From UBA2402 sp037139735 (GTDB taxonomy: Bacteria > Planctomycetota > Phycisphaerae > Phycisphaerales > UBA1924): a stretch of 64,000 nucleotides of DNA. Positions within the stretch are counted from its first letter, which is position 1. Every line of letters begins with the position of its first letter. The notes below the pieces were generated by a model. The model was given only the letters and a program-made list of their open reading frames with translations, had not been told where the DNA came from and searched no databases. The translations under genes were made by a program, and so were the position numbers. Location of the stretch: assembly GCA_037139735.1 (NCBI GenBank), contig JBAXFU010000001.1, positions 1-64,000 on the forward strand, given 5' to 3'. Below are positions 26,675-35,293 of the stretch, one piece after another.

Positions 26675-27472
26675 TCAGTTGTTGCGGGTGTAGTTGTGTC
26701 CCCAGTCCCAGAAGTGCGGCCCCGCGCCGAGCGGGTCGTAGGCCAGGTAGTAGTCCTCGAAGGCCATGTCGCGGACGGACAGATCGCCCATCAGCAGGTT
26801 GTTGCGGCCCTGGTCCTGACGGCCGGTGTTCGCCTTGGACGCGTGACGCGGAAACTCGTCGAGCGCGTCGATCGCGTACACCACCCAATCGGGCCTGCGG
26901 ATCAGCCGCAGCTTCTGGCCGGCGACGCCCTTGGCCACGCCGGATCGCATGTTGATCGCGGGGAAGTCGTTGAACCAGTACTCGGTGTACTTGGCGGGAG
27001 GCTCGTTGTAGTCAGTGAAGAGCCGAAGCGGTCCGGTGTCGGACTGCACCGGAAGCGAGTAGATCCGGCTGCCACCCTGCAGATACTCGATGTTCGCGGG
27101 GGTCCGCACAGACGAGAGTCCCTTCGCCGCGGCGCATTCGAACGCCTTGCTCCCCGCGCCCCCGAGATACGGATCGAGCACGTCCACCATCCGCACATGG
27201 AAGTAGAATCCCTCATACGGCGGCATTCGAAGATCGGGGAAGGCCGGATCCTTCTGATCGTTGAAGTACGACGTGAGCCCCACGCCGATCTGGCGCAGCG
27301 TGTTCTTGCAGAGCGTGTTCCACGCCGTTCGCCTCGCACCGCCGAGCGAGGGAAGCAGCAGACTCAGCAGCAACCCGATGATGGCGATGACGACCAGCAG
27401 TTCGATGAGCGTGAACCCCAGAGCCGTTCTCGGCGCTCGGTTCACGGACGTGTTGCGCTTCATGCGGTTCAT
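26675..27472 (-). CDS. Type IV pseudopilin-like protein in sugar operon
   Basis: A 265-residue protein with a prepilin N terminus: a basic leader, Gly19, then FTLIELLVVIAIIGLLLSLL (the family Glu is the fifth mature residue). The pilin helix passes into a globular domain with DUF1559/H-x9-DG-like features (LCKNTLRQIGVGLTSYFND and, late, GRNNLLMGDLSV). A prepilin peptidase would cut after Gly19. The ATG at 27472 has GGTGGAG upstream. It lies 59 bases after the GH94 gene in the same operon as a sugar ABC transporter, an unusual setting. It may capture or present polysaccharide at the surface, or form part of a periplasm-spanning fibre. Minor pilins or a secretion ATPase are not present here. 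Confidence 0.9.
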   Translation of the reverse strand: MNRMKRNTSVNRAPRTALGFTLIELLVVIAIIGLLLSLLLPSLGGARRTAWNTLCKNTLRQIGVGLTSYFNDQKDPAFPDLRMPPYEGFYFHVRMVDVLDPYLGGAGSKAFECAAAKGLSSVRTPANIEYLQGGSRIYSLPVQSDTGPLRLFTDYNEPPAKYTEYWFNDFPAINMRSGVAKGVAGQKLRLIRRPDWVVYAIDALDEFPRHASKANTGRQDQGRNNLLMGDLSVRDMAFEDYYLAYDPLGAGPHFWDWGHNYTRNN

Positions 27473-27531
27473 GGAAGAATCTCCACCGACGCCCACAATC
27501 GTACCTTGCCGCCGATCCATCGTCGCTCGAT

Positions 27532-30021
27532 TCACACCCCCAGCGGGCGTGCGGCCTTGACCTCGAGATCCTGGGCGGCGCGAGCGCCCTCCCACCGGAC
27601 CACCACGCGGAGGGCGCGCCCCGCGGCGCGAGCCCGCTCGATGTCTTCGAACGCCACGACGGGCCGATCGGATCGGACCGCTCCGTCGACCTCGAGCACG
27701 ACGCGTCGCCCCGTGTCGCTCGCCGAGGCGTCGAAGGAGATCACGACGCGAACGCCGCGGAAGTGCCGAACCACCTCCACCCGTCCCAGCGATCGGGGCG
27801 GGCACGGATCGACGATCAGGCCGTCCCATTGGGGACGGATGCCCAGCACCCACTCGAGGCTCACTCGGTTGAGCCACGCGGCTGATCCGGTGTACCACGT
27901 CCAGCCGGCCCGCCCGGGCTTGTCGGAAAGAGGCCCGTCGACGTTGCCCGGCACGACGTAGGGCTCGGCGTGGTACGCCGCGGCATCGCCCGCGCGAACC
28001 GGCGGGGAAATGCCGTTCCAGATCCGCTCCACCGCGTCCTGATCCTTCATGCGACAAGCCGCGGCCAACGCCCACGTCGCGGCATGCATGTACACCCCGC
28101 CATTCTCTCGACTGCCCGGCGCGTACCTGGTGACATACCCGATCGTCGCGTCGGGCGTGGTGTACGCGGGGTGAAGCAGAAGCGGGCCGTAGTCGGTCAG
28201 GAGCCGCGACTTGACCGCCTCCCATGCCGCGGCGGCGCGGTCGGGCGGAGCGATGTCGGCGAGGATGGCCCACGTCTGCGCATTGAGGTGGATGCGTCCC
28301 TCGGGCGAGCAGGACGCGCCGATCCACGCGCCGTCGTCCTTGGTGCCGTAACGGAAGTACCCCTCGGGATCCCACGCGTGGGCGTTGACGGCCGCCGCGT
28401 AGATCGCCCGCGTGCGGCGATATTCGTCGCGGAGGGCGGCGTCCTGCGGCCGATCGAGGATGCGTTCCCAATCGGCGAGGATGACGCACAGGAACATCGC
28501 GACCCACACGCTCTCGCCTCGCTCCTCGATGCCCATCGCGGAGAGGCCGTCGTTCCAGTCGCAACTCCCGATGAATGGGAGGCCTCGTTCGCTCGTCCGC
28601 GAGAACGCCCTCGCGATCGAACGCCGACAATGGTCGCGGAGCGATCGCGGCGTCGGGTCGTCGACGAAGGGCACGAGTTCCTCGAGAATCGTCGAGTCGC
28701 CCGTCTCGCGGATGTAGGATGCCGTCACGAACGCCAGCCAGAGGTAGTCGTCGCTGCAGCGGGTGTGGTTCCCGAAGTCAGCGAGCGCGTGCCACCAGTG
28801 ATGGACGCTCCCGTCGACGAACTGTCGCGAGGCGTGAAGCAGGATCTGGCGGCGACACCCTGCCGGATCCAGCGGCAGCCAGACTTGACTGTCCTGCAGT
28901 TGATCACGGAACCCGAACGCCCCGCTCTGCTGGTAGTAGCCCGTGCGTCCCCACAGACGCCCGCTCACGGCCTGATACGGCAGCCAGTGATTGTTGAGCA
29001 GATCGAAGTCGGGCCGGGCCGTCCGCACGTCGGTCGGCGCGAGGAGGTTCCCCCACCACGCCTTGGCGGCCGGGAAGCACGCCGCGGCCGCCCCGGGCGA
29101 GCGGAGCCCGTCGATCGTGTCGACCAAGGACGCCTCATCATCGGCGATGCACAAGGCGTAGTGAAACTCGACCTCGTGGCCCGGCGCCAGGGAGAAGTCG
29201 CCTCCGAGCGCGGCCACGGCATCGCCGAAGCGACCAAATCCGCCCTCGCCGGGTTCCGCCGCCGTCATCGCCACGGGCGACGCGGGCGTCCCGTACTTGC
29301 CCAGAAAGGCCTCCTTGTCGGCCACGGCCAACGGACAATCGAATCGCCCCGAGACCACGGCGAAGGCGGCCACGTACGGCCACGGACGATTCCACCGGCC
29401 CACCGGCGTCTTCGAGGGGATGTCCCACATGTTCTTCCGGGCGATGATGGCGTGCCGGCCGGCATCGCGAGCGATGTCGAAGAAGAGTCGATGGAACTCC
29501 CGCTTGGCGTCCGGCGCGGCGTTGCAGCACCACTCGAAGTAACCGGCGAGCCGCAAGCGCCGGGACGCCGTGCCCGTGTTGCGGATGCGGACACGCCACA
29601 CCTCGGCATGGCGATCGGTGGCGACGGTGAGCCCCCACGTCGTCTCGATCCCTCGACGGCGAGCCTCGAAGGTCGTCGCCCCCACCTCGTGCACGCACGA
29701 AAACTGGTCGTAGGGCTTCATGCAAGGCTGGGGCGAGAGAGACCAAAGGTCGCCATCGTCAAGGTCGGCCAGGTACAGGAACTTCCCATGGCAATCGCGA
29801 ACAAGATCCATCTCCCAGCGCGTGAGGACGTTGTGCTGGGCATCGTCGAACCAGGAGAACCCGCCCCCGTTCTGACTGACGACCAGACCATACCGACCCG
29901 TGCAAATCACGTTGACCCAAGGCATGGGCGTGGCCGGATCGGTGATGCGGAAGGCCCTGCCATCCTGTTCGAAGTGGCCGAAGCGGTTGGCGAGCGACGA
30001 GAGTGAAGGGCGAGCGGTCAT
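27532..30021 (-). CDS. GH94 glycoside phosphorylase (cellobiose phosphorylase-like)
   Basis: An 829-residue cytoplasmic enzyme with the full GH94 architecture: N-terminal beta-sandwich (from FGHFEQDGRAFRITDP, with PMPWVNVICTGRYGLVVSQN), helical linker, (alpha/alpha)6 catalytic barrel and C-terminal beta-sandwich. Family motifs include RTGYYQQSGAFGFRDQLQDS, the SCDWNDG motif (488-491 region) containing the catalytic acid, and TGSAAWLNRVSLEWVLGIRP. It cleaves beta-glucosides such as cellobiose, laminaribiose or related disaccharides with phosphate, giving a sugar-1-phosphate and saving ATP. Which one is not evident. No signal peptide. Start at the ATG inside the family-length frame; upstream lies a LacI-type operator 33 bases away. 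It heads the operon leading to the sugar transporter. Confidence 0.95.
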   Translation of the reverse strand: MTARPSLSSLANRFGHFEQDGRAFRITDPATPMPWVNVICTGRYGLVVSQNGGGFSWFDDAQHNVLTRWEMDLVRDCHGKFLYLADLDDGDLWSLSPQPCMKPYDQFSCVHEVGATTFEARRRGIETTWGLTVATDRHAEVWRVRIRNTGTASRRLRLAGYFEWCCNAAPDAKREFHRLFFDIARDAGRHAIIARKNMWDIPSKTPVGRWNRPWPYVAAFAVVSGRFDCPLAVADKEAFLGKYGTPASPVAMTAAEPGEGGFGRFGDAVAALGGDFSLAPGHEVEFHYALCIADDEASLVDTIDGLRSPGAAAACFPAAKAWWGNLLAPTDVRTARPDFDLLNNHWLPYQAVSGRLWGRTGYYQQSGAFGFRDQLQDSQVWLPLDPAGCRRQILLHASRQFVDGSVHHWWHALADFGNHTRCSDDYLWLAFVTASYIRETGDSTILEELVPFVDDPTPRSLRDHCRRSIARAFSRTSERGLPFIGSCDWNDGLSAMGIEERGESVWVAMFLCVILADWERILDRPQDAALRDEYRRTRAIYAAAVNAHAWDPEGYFRYGTKDDGAWIGASCSPEGRIHLNAQTWAILADIAPPDRAAAAWEAVKSRLLTDYGPLLLHPAYTTPDATIGYVTRYAPGSRENGGVYMHAATWALAAACRMKDQDAVERIWNGISPPVRAGDAAAYHAEPYVVPGNVDGPLSDKPGRAGWTWYTGSAAWLNRVSLEWVLGIRPQWDGLIVDPCPPRSLGRVEVVRHFRGVRVVISFDASASDTGRRVVLEVDGAVRSDRPVVAFEDIERARAAGRALRVVVRWEGARAAQDLEVKAARPLGV

Positions 30022-30053
30022 GGGCGGCTGTCTGGTGACGCGGGCGAATCGAC

Positions 30054-30067
30054 TGAAAACGCTTACA
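30054..30067. promoter_or_regulatory. LacI-type operator near GH94
   Basis: TGAAAACGCTTACA matches the LacI-family consensus TGWAANCGNTNWCA with the central CG. It lies 33-46 bases upstream of the GH94 start codon, where a repressor would block the promoter of the sugar operon. Confidence 0.75.
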
Positions 30068-30112
30068 CCCTGACGATAGCCGGTCGGGCGGCGGGTGTCG
30101 ACGCCGCAAGAC

Positions 30113-30126
30113 GGGAACCGGTTCCC
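30113..30126. promoter_or_regulatory. Perfect 14-bp palindrome, LacI-like
   Basis: GGGAACCGGTTCCC is a perfect palindrome centred on CG (AACCGGTT core), another pattern used by LacI-family regulators. It sits between the two other operators, about 55-60 bases from each centre. Confidence 0.65.
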
Positions 30127-30175
30127 CCTCCGAAATCGCCGGATCCGCTGCACTCGCAGTCGTCGACGGGCATAA

Positions 30176-30189
30176 TGTAATCGCTTACA
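30176..30189. promoter_or_regulatory. LacI-type operator near the plus-strand gene
   Basis: TGTAATCGCTTACA is palindromic in 6 of 7 pairs around a central CG and fits the same consensus as 30054-30067. It is 109 bases upstream of the gene at 30298 and 122 bases from the other copy, so the two might be bridged by one repressor tetramer. Confidence 0.78.
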
Positions 30190-30297
30190 TGCAGTGAACG
30201 CCCGATATCTCGCCCCTGCGGTTTCCGGTCCGTCGGTCGTACCATGACGGCCCGGCGGGGGTGAGCGAGTTCAGGTCGAGACGAGAGGAGCATCACG

Positions 30298-31221
30298 ATG
30301 AGGTCGACCCAATCGACGATCCGCGTCGCGGCGGGGGCGATGGCCCTCGGGGGCGTGTGCCTTGGCGCCCACGCCCAAACGCCGTGTCCGCAGCCGACGA
30401 ACTGCGTCAGCAACCCGAGTTTCGAGCAGCGGGATCAGTTCAGTTCGGCGGGCGACCCGACCGGATGGCACAATCTGTCGAACCCGAACGAGTCGAAGCG
30501 GCGAGTGATCGGCGACGGCCTGTCGCCCGCCGCGGTGGCGAGGACGGGCACGGCCTCGATCGCCCTCAGAACGCCGGGGAACAGCCAGTTCCGCGGCATG
30601 ACGACGGACTGGCGCAACTTCACCATCGCCGGCTTCCCCTTCTACGACCCCGTCTTCGACTATGTCAATGGCGGAGACATCGTCGTGAGCGGCTGGTACT
30701 ACATCCCCTCCAACGCCCCCATCACCGGCGATTCGTGCTTCATCAAGCTCAACGTCAAGCGGGGCAACCAGGACTACGCCACGCTCGATCCGATGAGCGG
30801 CGTGAACCCGGCATGGCTCATTCAGGGCCACACCGACGGCCAGTGGAGGCGTTACGAAATCCGCTGGAGCATCGCCGACATTCGCAATCAGGTGCTCTTC
30901 AACCAGGATCAGGGCTACTTCGCGATCCCGCCCTATCCGGATCACCTCAAGATCACCATCGGTCGATTCGGCTTCGGCAACGTGGCCAGTTCCGGCATCA
31001 TCTTCTGGGATGACATCTCGTGCGTCCAGGAGGCCCCGCCCCCGTCCTGCGGCTGTGCCGCGGACTACAACGCCGACGGCGGGGTCGACGGCACCGACAT
31101 CGAGGCCTTCTTCACCGATTGGCAGTCCAGCAGCGGCTGCTCGGACGTCAACCAGGACGGCGGGGTCGACGGCGGCGACATTGAGGCCTTCTTCCTCCTG
31201 TGGGAGGCCGGCGGCTGCTGA
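30298..31221 (+). CDS. Secreted protein with dockerin-like C-terminal tail
   Basis: A 307-residue exported protein. The signal peptide (MRSTQSTIRVAAGAMALGG, cleaved near AHAQ) precedes a jelly-roll-like domain starting CVSNPSFEQRDQFSSAG, with many strands and WDDISC near its end, resembling carbohydrate-binding modules. The C-terminal 60 residues hold two calcium-loop-type repeats (DYNADGGVDGTDIEAFF and DVNQDGGVDGGDIEAFF) bracketed by cysteines (CGCA, GCSD) and ending WEAGGC. Its promoter region carries two LacI-type sites shared with the GH94 operon, so it is probably induced by the same sugar. It could bind polysaccharide outside the cell. Ribosome site GAGAGGAG is 7 bases before the ATG. 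Confidence 0.9.
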   Translation: MRSTQSTIRVAAGAMALGGVCLGAHAQTPCPQPTNCVSNPSFEQRDQFSSAGDPTGWHNLSNPNESKRRVIGDGLSPAAVARTGTASIALRTPGNSQFRGMTTDWRNFTIAGFPFYDPVFDYVNGGDIVVSGWYYIPSNAPITGDSCFIKLNVKRGNQDYATLDPMSGVNPAWLIQGHTDGQWRRYEIRWSIADIRNQVLFNQDQGYFAIPPYPDHLKITIGRFGFGNVASSGIIFWDDISCVQEAPPPSCGCAADYNADGGVDGTDIEAFFTDWQSSSGCSDVNQDGGVDGGDIEAFFLLWEAGGC

Positions 31222-31262
31222 CCGCCCGTGCCGGGGCGACATCACGACTCGGATCCCATGAA

Positions 31263-31287
31263 GGCCCCGCGGTCATGCCGCGGGGTC
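31263..31287 (+). terminator. Probable terminator hairpin
   Basis: CCCCGCGG (31265-31272) pairs with CCGCGGGG (31278-31285) around a 5-base loop, extended by G-C and G-U pairs; TCTTCTCCTT follows. The T run is broken, so efficiency is uncertain. Located 42 bases after the dockerin-tailed gene. Confidence 0.6.
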
Positions 31288-31404
31288 TTCTCCTTCACGG
31301 AACCATGGCACGCCCGGAACGCAACTTGAACGCAGTCTTAACAATGGCGGCTTGAGGTGGCGGTAAGGTTTCCTGCCTCATAGGGTCAGGACTTCGACCA
31401 CGCC

Positions 31405-32382
31405 ATGAACACTCCACGCCGCCATCGTCACGCCGCCGCGTTCACGTTGATCGAACTTCTGGTCGTGATCGCCGTGATCGCGCTGCTCATCAGCATCATG
31501 CTTCCCTCGCTGGCGAGTTCTCGCGAGACTGCCCGCACGACCGTGTGCGGGTCGAACCTGCGACAACTGGCGACCTCGAGCGCGGCGTACTCCACGGACA
31601 ACCGGGGCCTTTTCTCGACGGGCCCCTTCGACAATCGGCGGAAGAGTGGGTATGGACGGTTCGACGAGGTGGGCTGGGTGGCATCGCACATCAACGGCGG
31701 CTATTCGGTGCCCGGCAAGTTCCTGTGCCCGAGCAGCGCGTCGCGGGCGTGCCAGAACCTGAACATCAACCGGGCGAACTCGAACGGCTATGCGTCATTC
31801 TCGCAGGAGGAGTTGACGGAACTCGTCAACCGCGGCTTCAACACGAACTACGTGCAGTCGTGGTACATGGGCTACACCTCGATGACCTCGATGTACCCCA
31901 CCCGGGCACCTGATCCCAAGGACATCCGCTACGTGCAAGGCCCGCTCAAGGAGAGCCAGATCCTGGGCGCCGCCAGCGTGTCGCGAGTTCCACTCTTCGG
32001 CGACGCGGCCGCCGACGTCTCGGCCAATCCGGACCTGGTGGTGATGCCCGACGGCACGACCACGCCGGGCGCCAAGGCGCTGGGGGACGGGCCCATCCAG
32101 TCGGTGCTCGCGCCCTACGGCGCGGTGTGGGGCCGACAGAACTTCACGGACTTCGGGGCGGCCCACGGTCGGGCGAGAACCCGCAACTCGCTGGGCAACG
32201 ACCGGGTCTACGGGCAGATCAGCTTCGCCGACGGCCACGTCGAGATCTTCAAGGACACCAACGCGGACGGCGCCTTCGGTCATCGCCAGGGCATCGTCAA
32301 CGGCATCAACACGCTCGTCTACGACGAACTCGAACCCAAGGTCTATGGCGGTTGGCTCAACCGCGACGGCCTGGCGTTCTGA
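31405..32382 (+). CDS. Type IV pseudopilin-like protein
   Basis: A 325-residue protein with a prepilin-like start (basic leader, then FTLIELLVVIAVIALLISIM from residue 13). The residue before the cut is Ala rather than Gly, tolerated but not usual in classic pilins. After the pilin helix comes a large globular domain with cysteines (CGSNLRQLA, FLCPSSASRAC) and a late SFADGHVEIFKD, the H-x-x-DG-like element of DUF1559/planctomycete pseudopilins. It lies 184 bases after the dockerin-tailed gene and 109 bases before the lamin-tail gene on the same strand. The separating hairpin at 31263 suggests its own promoter. Function inferred only as surface or periplasmic fibre protein. Confidence 0.9.
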   Translation: MNTPRRHRHAAAFTLIELLVVIAVIALLISIMLPSLASSRETARTTVCGSNLRQLATSSAAYSTDNRGLFSTGPFDNRRKSGYGRFDEVGWVASHINGGYSVPGKFLCPSSASRACQNLNINRANSNGYASFSQEELTELVNRGFNTNYVQSWYMGYTSMTSMYPTRAPDPKDIRYVQGPLKESQILGAASVSRVPLFGDAAADVSANPDLVVMPDGTTTPGAKALGDGPIQSVLAPYGAVWGRQNFTDFGAAHGRARTRNSLGNDRVYGQISFADGHVEIFKDTNADGAFGHRQGIVNGINTLVYDELEPKVYGGWLNRDGLAF

Positions 32383-32490
32383 CACGTTCCCCGATCGGCC
32401 GGGACGGCCCGGCCGATCCATCGCAGCATCAGCCCGCGGGCGGGGGCGTTCCCTGAGTCGCGGGCGGAAGATAGAGAGGATCCGGAGATC

Positions 32491-35223
32491 ATGCGTCACG
32501 TCCGTCTCGCCACCGTTGCGCTCGCGTCGCTCGCGGGCGCCTGCGTCGCCCAACCCATCGTCTTCACCGAGTGGAACTTCAACGCGTTCCCTTCCAGCCA
32601 GATCAACAACAACCCAGCCCCCAGCACCGGCCGCGGCGTCGCCTCGCCGTTGGGGATGACCAACAACTACCTCTTCTTCACCAGCCCCCAGCGCACCGGC
32701 TCGTTCACCATGTGCGACGCCACCTCGGCGGGCGCCAGTTCCGACACCGCCTCCTCGCCCAACCAGTGCTGGCGCGTTCGCGGCAGCTACGACAACACGC
32801 TCGCCAACGCGGGGGTGGGCTGGAGCATTTTCGCGCCCCAGTACAGCCAAGGCGCTGAGTTCGCCGTCAGCACCGTCAACTACACCGGCGTCTCCTTCTC
32901 CTTCGACTGGTTCACGACCAACCAGGGCGTGCGCCACATGCAGGTCCGCTACTCGACCGATGCGGGCGCGACATGGAACAACCTCGGCCCCGTGCGGGTC
33001 AGCGCCACCAACGGGTGGGTGAACGGCATCGTCGTCGACCTCTCCTCGATTCCGGCCGTCAACAACAATCCGAACTTCCGCGTTCGCCTCGTCTCGACCT
33101 TCGATCCGGCCCCCGCGTATTCGTGGACGCAGGGCTTCGCCTACACCGGCGCGTCGGGCGGGCAGTACAACAACGCCTCGGGCAACTGGCGGTTCGACAA
33201 GGTCGCCTTCAGGGGAACCCCCATCGGACCGGTGCCCCCCGCGGGCACCGCCGCCGTCGACTCCCCGGCCGTCTGCTCCTCCGGCGGCCAACTCACCTTC
33301 ACGGTCTCGACGGTCGCCGGCGCGGCGCCTCCGAGCACGGGCATGACCGTGACGGGCAACCTCGCCGGACTGGGTCTCTCGGCCACCCAGAGTTTCTTCG
33401 ACAACGGCACCAACGGCGACCAGTTCGCCGGTGACGGCGTCTTCACGTACGTCGCCACGGTGCCTGCGGGACGGCCGCTGGGCACCGTCACCGTGCCCGT
33501 GTCGATCGCCGACGCGCAGGGCCGCTCCGCCTCCGCGTCCGCCAGCGTCGCCGTCGGAAACTGCTCGGCGACCTCGACTGCACGCGTCGTCGTCAGCCAA
33601 GTCTTCGGCGGCGGCGGCAACCTCGGCGCCACCCCCAGCCAGGACTCGCCCTACGACGCCGACTTCGTCGAGATCTACAACCGCTCCACGCAGGCCGTCG
33701 ACCTGACCGGCTGGTCGGTCCAGTACTCCAGCCCCGGCAAGCTCACGGGCTTCGACAACACCGAGGATCGCGTCAACCTTGCCGGCCCCATCCTCCCCGG
33801 CCAGGCCATGTTGGTTCGCATGAGCGATCCCATCCCGGGCTTCGGGCCGCTCCCCACGCCCGACTTCGCTCAGTTGCCCGGATTCGGCGGCATGGGCAAC
33901 ACCGGCGGCCGCGTGGCCCTCGTGCGCTCCACCTCCCTCCTTGGCACCAACTACTCCCGCGTCGACATCGAGGACTTCGTCGGCTACGGCACCGCGGCGA
34001 TCTCCTTCGAGGGCGTGGCCCCCACCGCTTCGACGGCCAACAACACGGCCGCCATCCGCAAGACCGGCGGCTCGCAGGATACGAACCAGAACTTCAACGA
34101 CTTCACGATCGGCACGCCGACGCCTCGCAACCGGGCCTCCAACGGCTTCCTGGCCGGCACGCCTTCGTCGAACGTCGCCGCCGCGTGTGCGGGCACTGAC
34201 GTCGTGCTCCGCGTGGCCGTGGTTCCCGGCGCCACCAGCACCGGCATCACCGTGACCGCCAACGTCGCCGACATCTCCGGCAGTTCGGTGCCGGTCGTCC
34301 TTCGCGACAACGGCACCGGCGGCGATCAGACGCCCGGCGACGGGATCTTCTCCGCCACCTACACCGTTCCCCCCAGCGCCACGCAGGGTCAGCGGACGAT
34401 CGTCTTCACCACCACCGACCTGCAAGGCCGCTCGGATGTGAGCCGCCTGCCCTTCGCCGTGGCAGTCTGCCTGGCGAACAACACGCAAGTGGTGATCTCG
34501 CAGGTGTACGGCGGCGGCGGCAACAACGGATCCGGATTCAACGGCGACTTCGCCGAGATCTTCAACCGCTCCGGCACGCCCGTCGATCTGACCGGATGGA
34601 GCTTCCAGTCCGCCCGCGTCAGCGATCAGGGTTTCGACAGCCGCATCGCCTTCCTGAGCGGCGTCATCAACCCCGGTGAGTACCGACTCATCGTGACCAA
34701 CCAGCTCTCGCCGACGGGCGCGACGCTGCCTGCCGCGGACTTCGCACCCGCCACGGCCTTCGGCATGGAAAGCAGCTTCGGCCGCGTGGCGCTCGTCTCG
34801 TCGACCGTGCTGGTGGGCTCTCAGTACGACCGTCCTGACGTCGTCGACCTCGTCGGATACGGGCAGCTCGCTCAGTCGTTCGAGGGCGTGGCCCCGACGC
34901 CCGCCTTGAGCGACGTGCACGTGGCGGTTCGCAAGTCGGGCGGCTGCCAGGACACCAACCAGAACGCCATCGACTTTGATGTCGTTCTCGCCCTCCAACT
35001 CCCCCGCAACAGCATGACGCCCGCGTCGATCTGCCCCGGCGTCAGCATCTGCGGGTGCGCCGCCGACTACAACGCCGATGGCGGCGTCGACGGCTCGGAC
35101 GTCGGCGCCTTCTTCATCGATTGGGAATCCGCCGCCGGGTGCTCCGACGTCAACCAGGACGGCGGCGTCGACGGCTCGGACATCGAGTCCTTCTTCGCGG
35201 TGTGGGAGCGGGGCGGCTGCTGA
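32491..35223 (+). CDS. Secreted multidomain protein with two lamin-tail domains and dockerin-like tail
   Basis: A 910-residue exported protein. Signal peptide (MRHVRLATVALASLAGACVA) is followed by a beta-sandwich (about 20-245, with FDWFTTNQGVRHMQVRYSTD). Then come beta modules alternating with two lamin-tail domains. The lamin-tail domains begin near 364 (VVVSQVFGGGGN) and 665 (VVISQVYGGGGNNG), each with the signature FVEIYNRS/FAEIFNRS, VDLTGWS. The last 60 residues are a dockerin-like tail (two DGGVDGSD loops, closing WERGGC). Lamin-tail domains in bacteria occur in secreted or adhesive proteins and nucleases; no nuclease motif is visible here. It ends with a strong terminator. The two lamin-tail units are a clear internal duplication. 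It may be part of the glycan-binding surface system upstream. Confidence 0.9.
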   Translation: MRHVRLATVALASLAGACVAQPIVFTEWNFNAFPSSQINNNPAPSTGRGVASPLGMTNNYLFFTSPQRTGSFTMCDATSAGASSDTASSPNQCWRVRGSYDNTLANAGVGWSIFAPQYSQGAEFAVSTVNYTGVSFSFDWFTTNQGVRHMQVRYSTDAGATWNNLGPVRVSATNGWVNGIVVDLSSIPAVNNNPNFRVRLVSTFDPAPAYSWTQGFAYTGASGGQYNNASGNWRFDKVAFRGTPIGPVPPAGTAAVDSPAVCSSGGQLTFTVSTVAGAAPPSTGMTVTGNLAGLGLSATQSFFDNGTNGDQFAGDGVFTYVATVPAGRPLGTVTVPVSIADAQGRSASASASVAVGNCSATSTARVVVSQVFGGGGNLGATPSQDSPYDADFVEIYNRSTQAVDLTGWSVQYSSPGKLTGFDNTEDRVNLAGPILPGQAMLVRMSDPIPGFGPLPTPDFAQLPGFGGMGNTGGRVALVRSTSLLGTNYSRVDIEDFVGYGTAAISFEGVAPTASTANNTAAIRKTGGSQDTNQNFNDFTIGTPTPRNRASNGFLAGTPSSNVAAACAGTDVVLRVAVVPGATSTGITVTANVADISGSSVPVVLRDNGTGGDQTPGDGIFSATYTVPPSATQGQRTIVFTTTDLQGRSDVSRLPFAVAVCLANNTQVVISQVYGGGGNNGSGFNGDFAEIFNRSGTPVDLTGWSFQSARVSDQGFDSRIAFLSGVINPGEYRLIVTNQLSPTGATLPAADFAPATAFGMESSFGRVALVSSTVLVGSQYDRPDVVDLVGYGQLAQSFEGVAPTPALSDVHVAVRKSGGCQDTNQNAIDFDVVLALQLPRNSMTPASICPGVSICGCAADYNADGGVDGSDVGAFFIDWESAAGCSDVNQDGGVDGSDIESFFAVWERGGC

Positions 35224-35260
35224 GCAGGCCCCTTGCCCTGAATGGCGTTCGTGAATGACA

Positions 35261-35288
35261 GAGGGCGGGCCTTGGGGCCCGCCCTTTT
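35261..35288 (+). terminator. Rho-independent terminator
   Basis: A 9-bp stem GGGCGGGCC (35263-35271) with GGCCCGCCC (35276-35284), 4-base loop, then TTTT (35285-35288). It lies 37 bases after the stop of the lamin-tail gene and stops transcription before the convergent lipB. Confidence 0.88.
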
Positions 35289-35293
35289 CGCAT

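Noticed and set aside
30054..30189. Reading the operators as CcpA catabolite-repression sites
   Set aside because: They fit that consensus, but CcpA is a Firmicutes system; a local-type LacI regulator is the more cautious reading.
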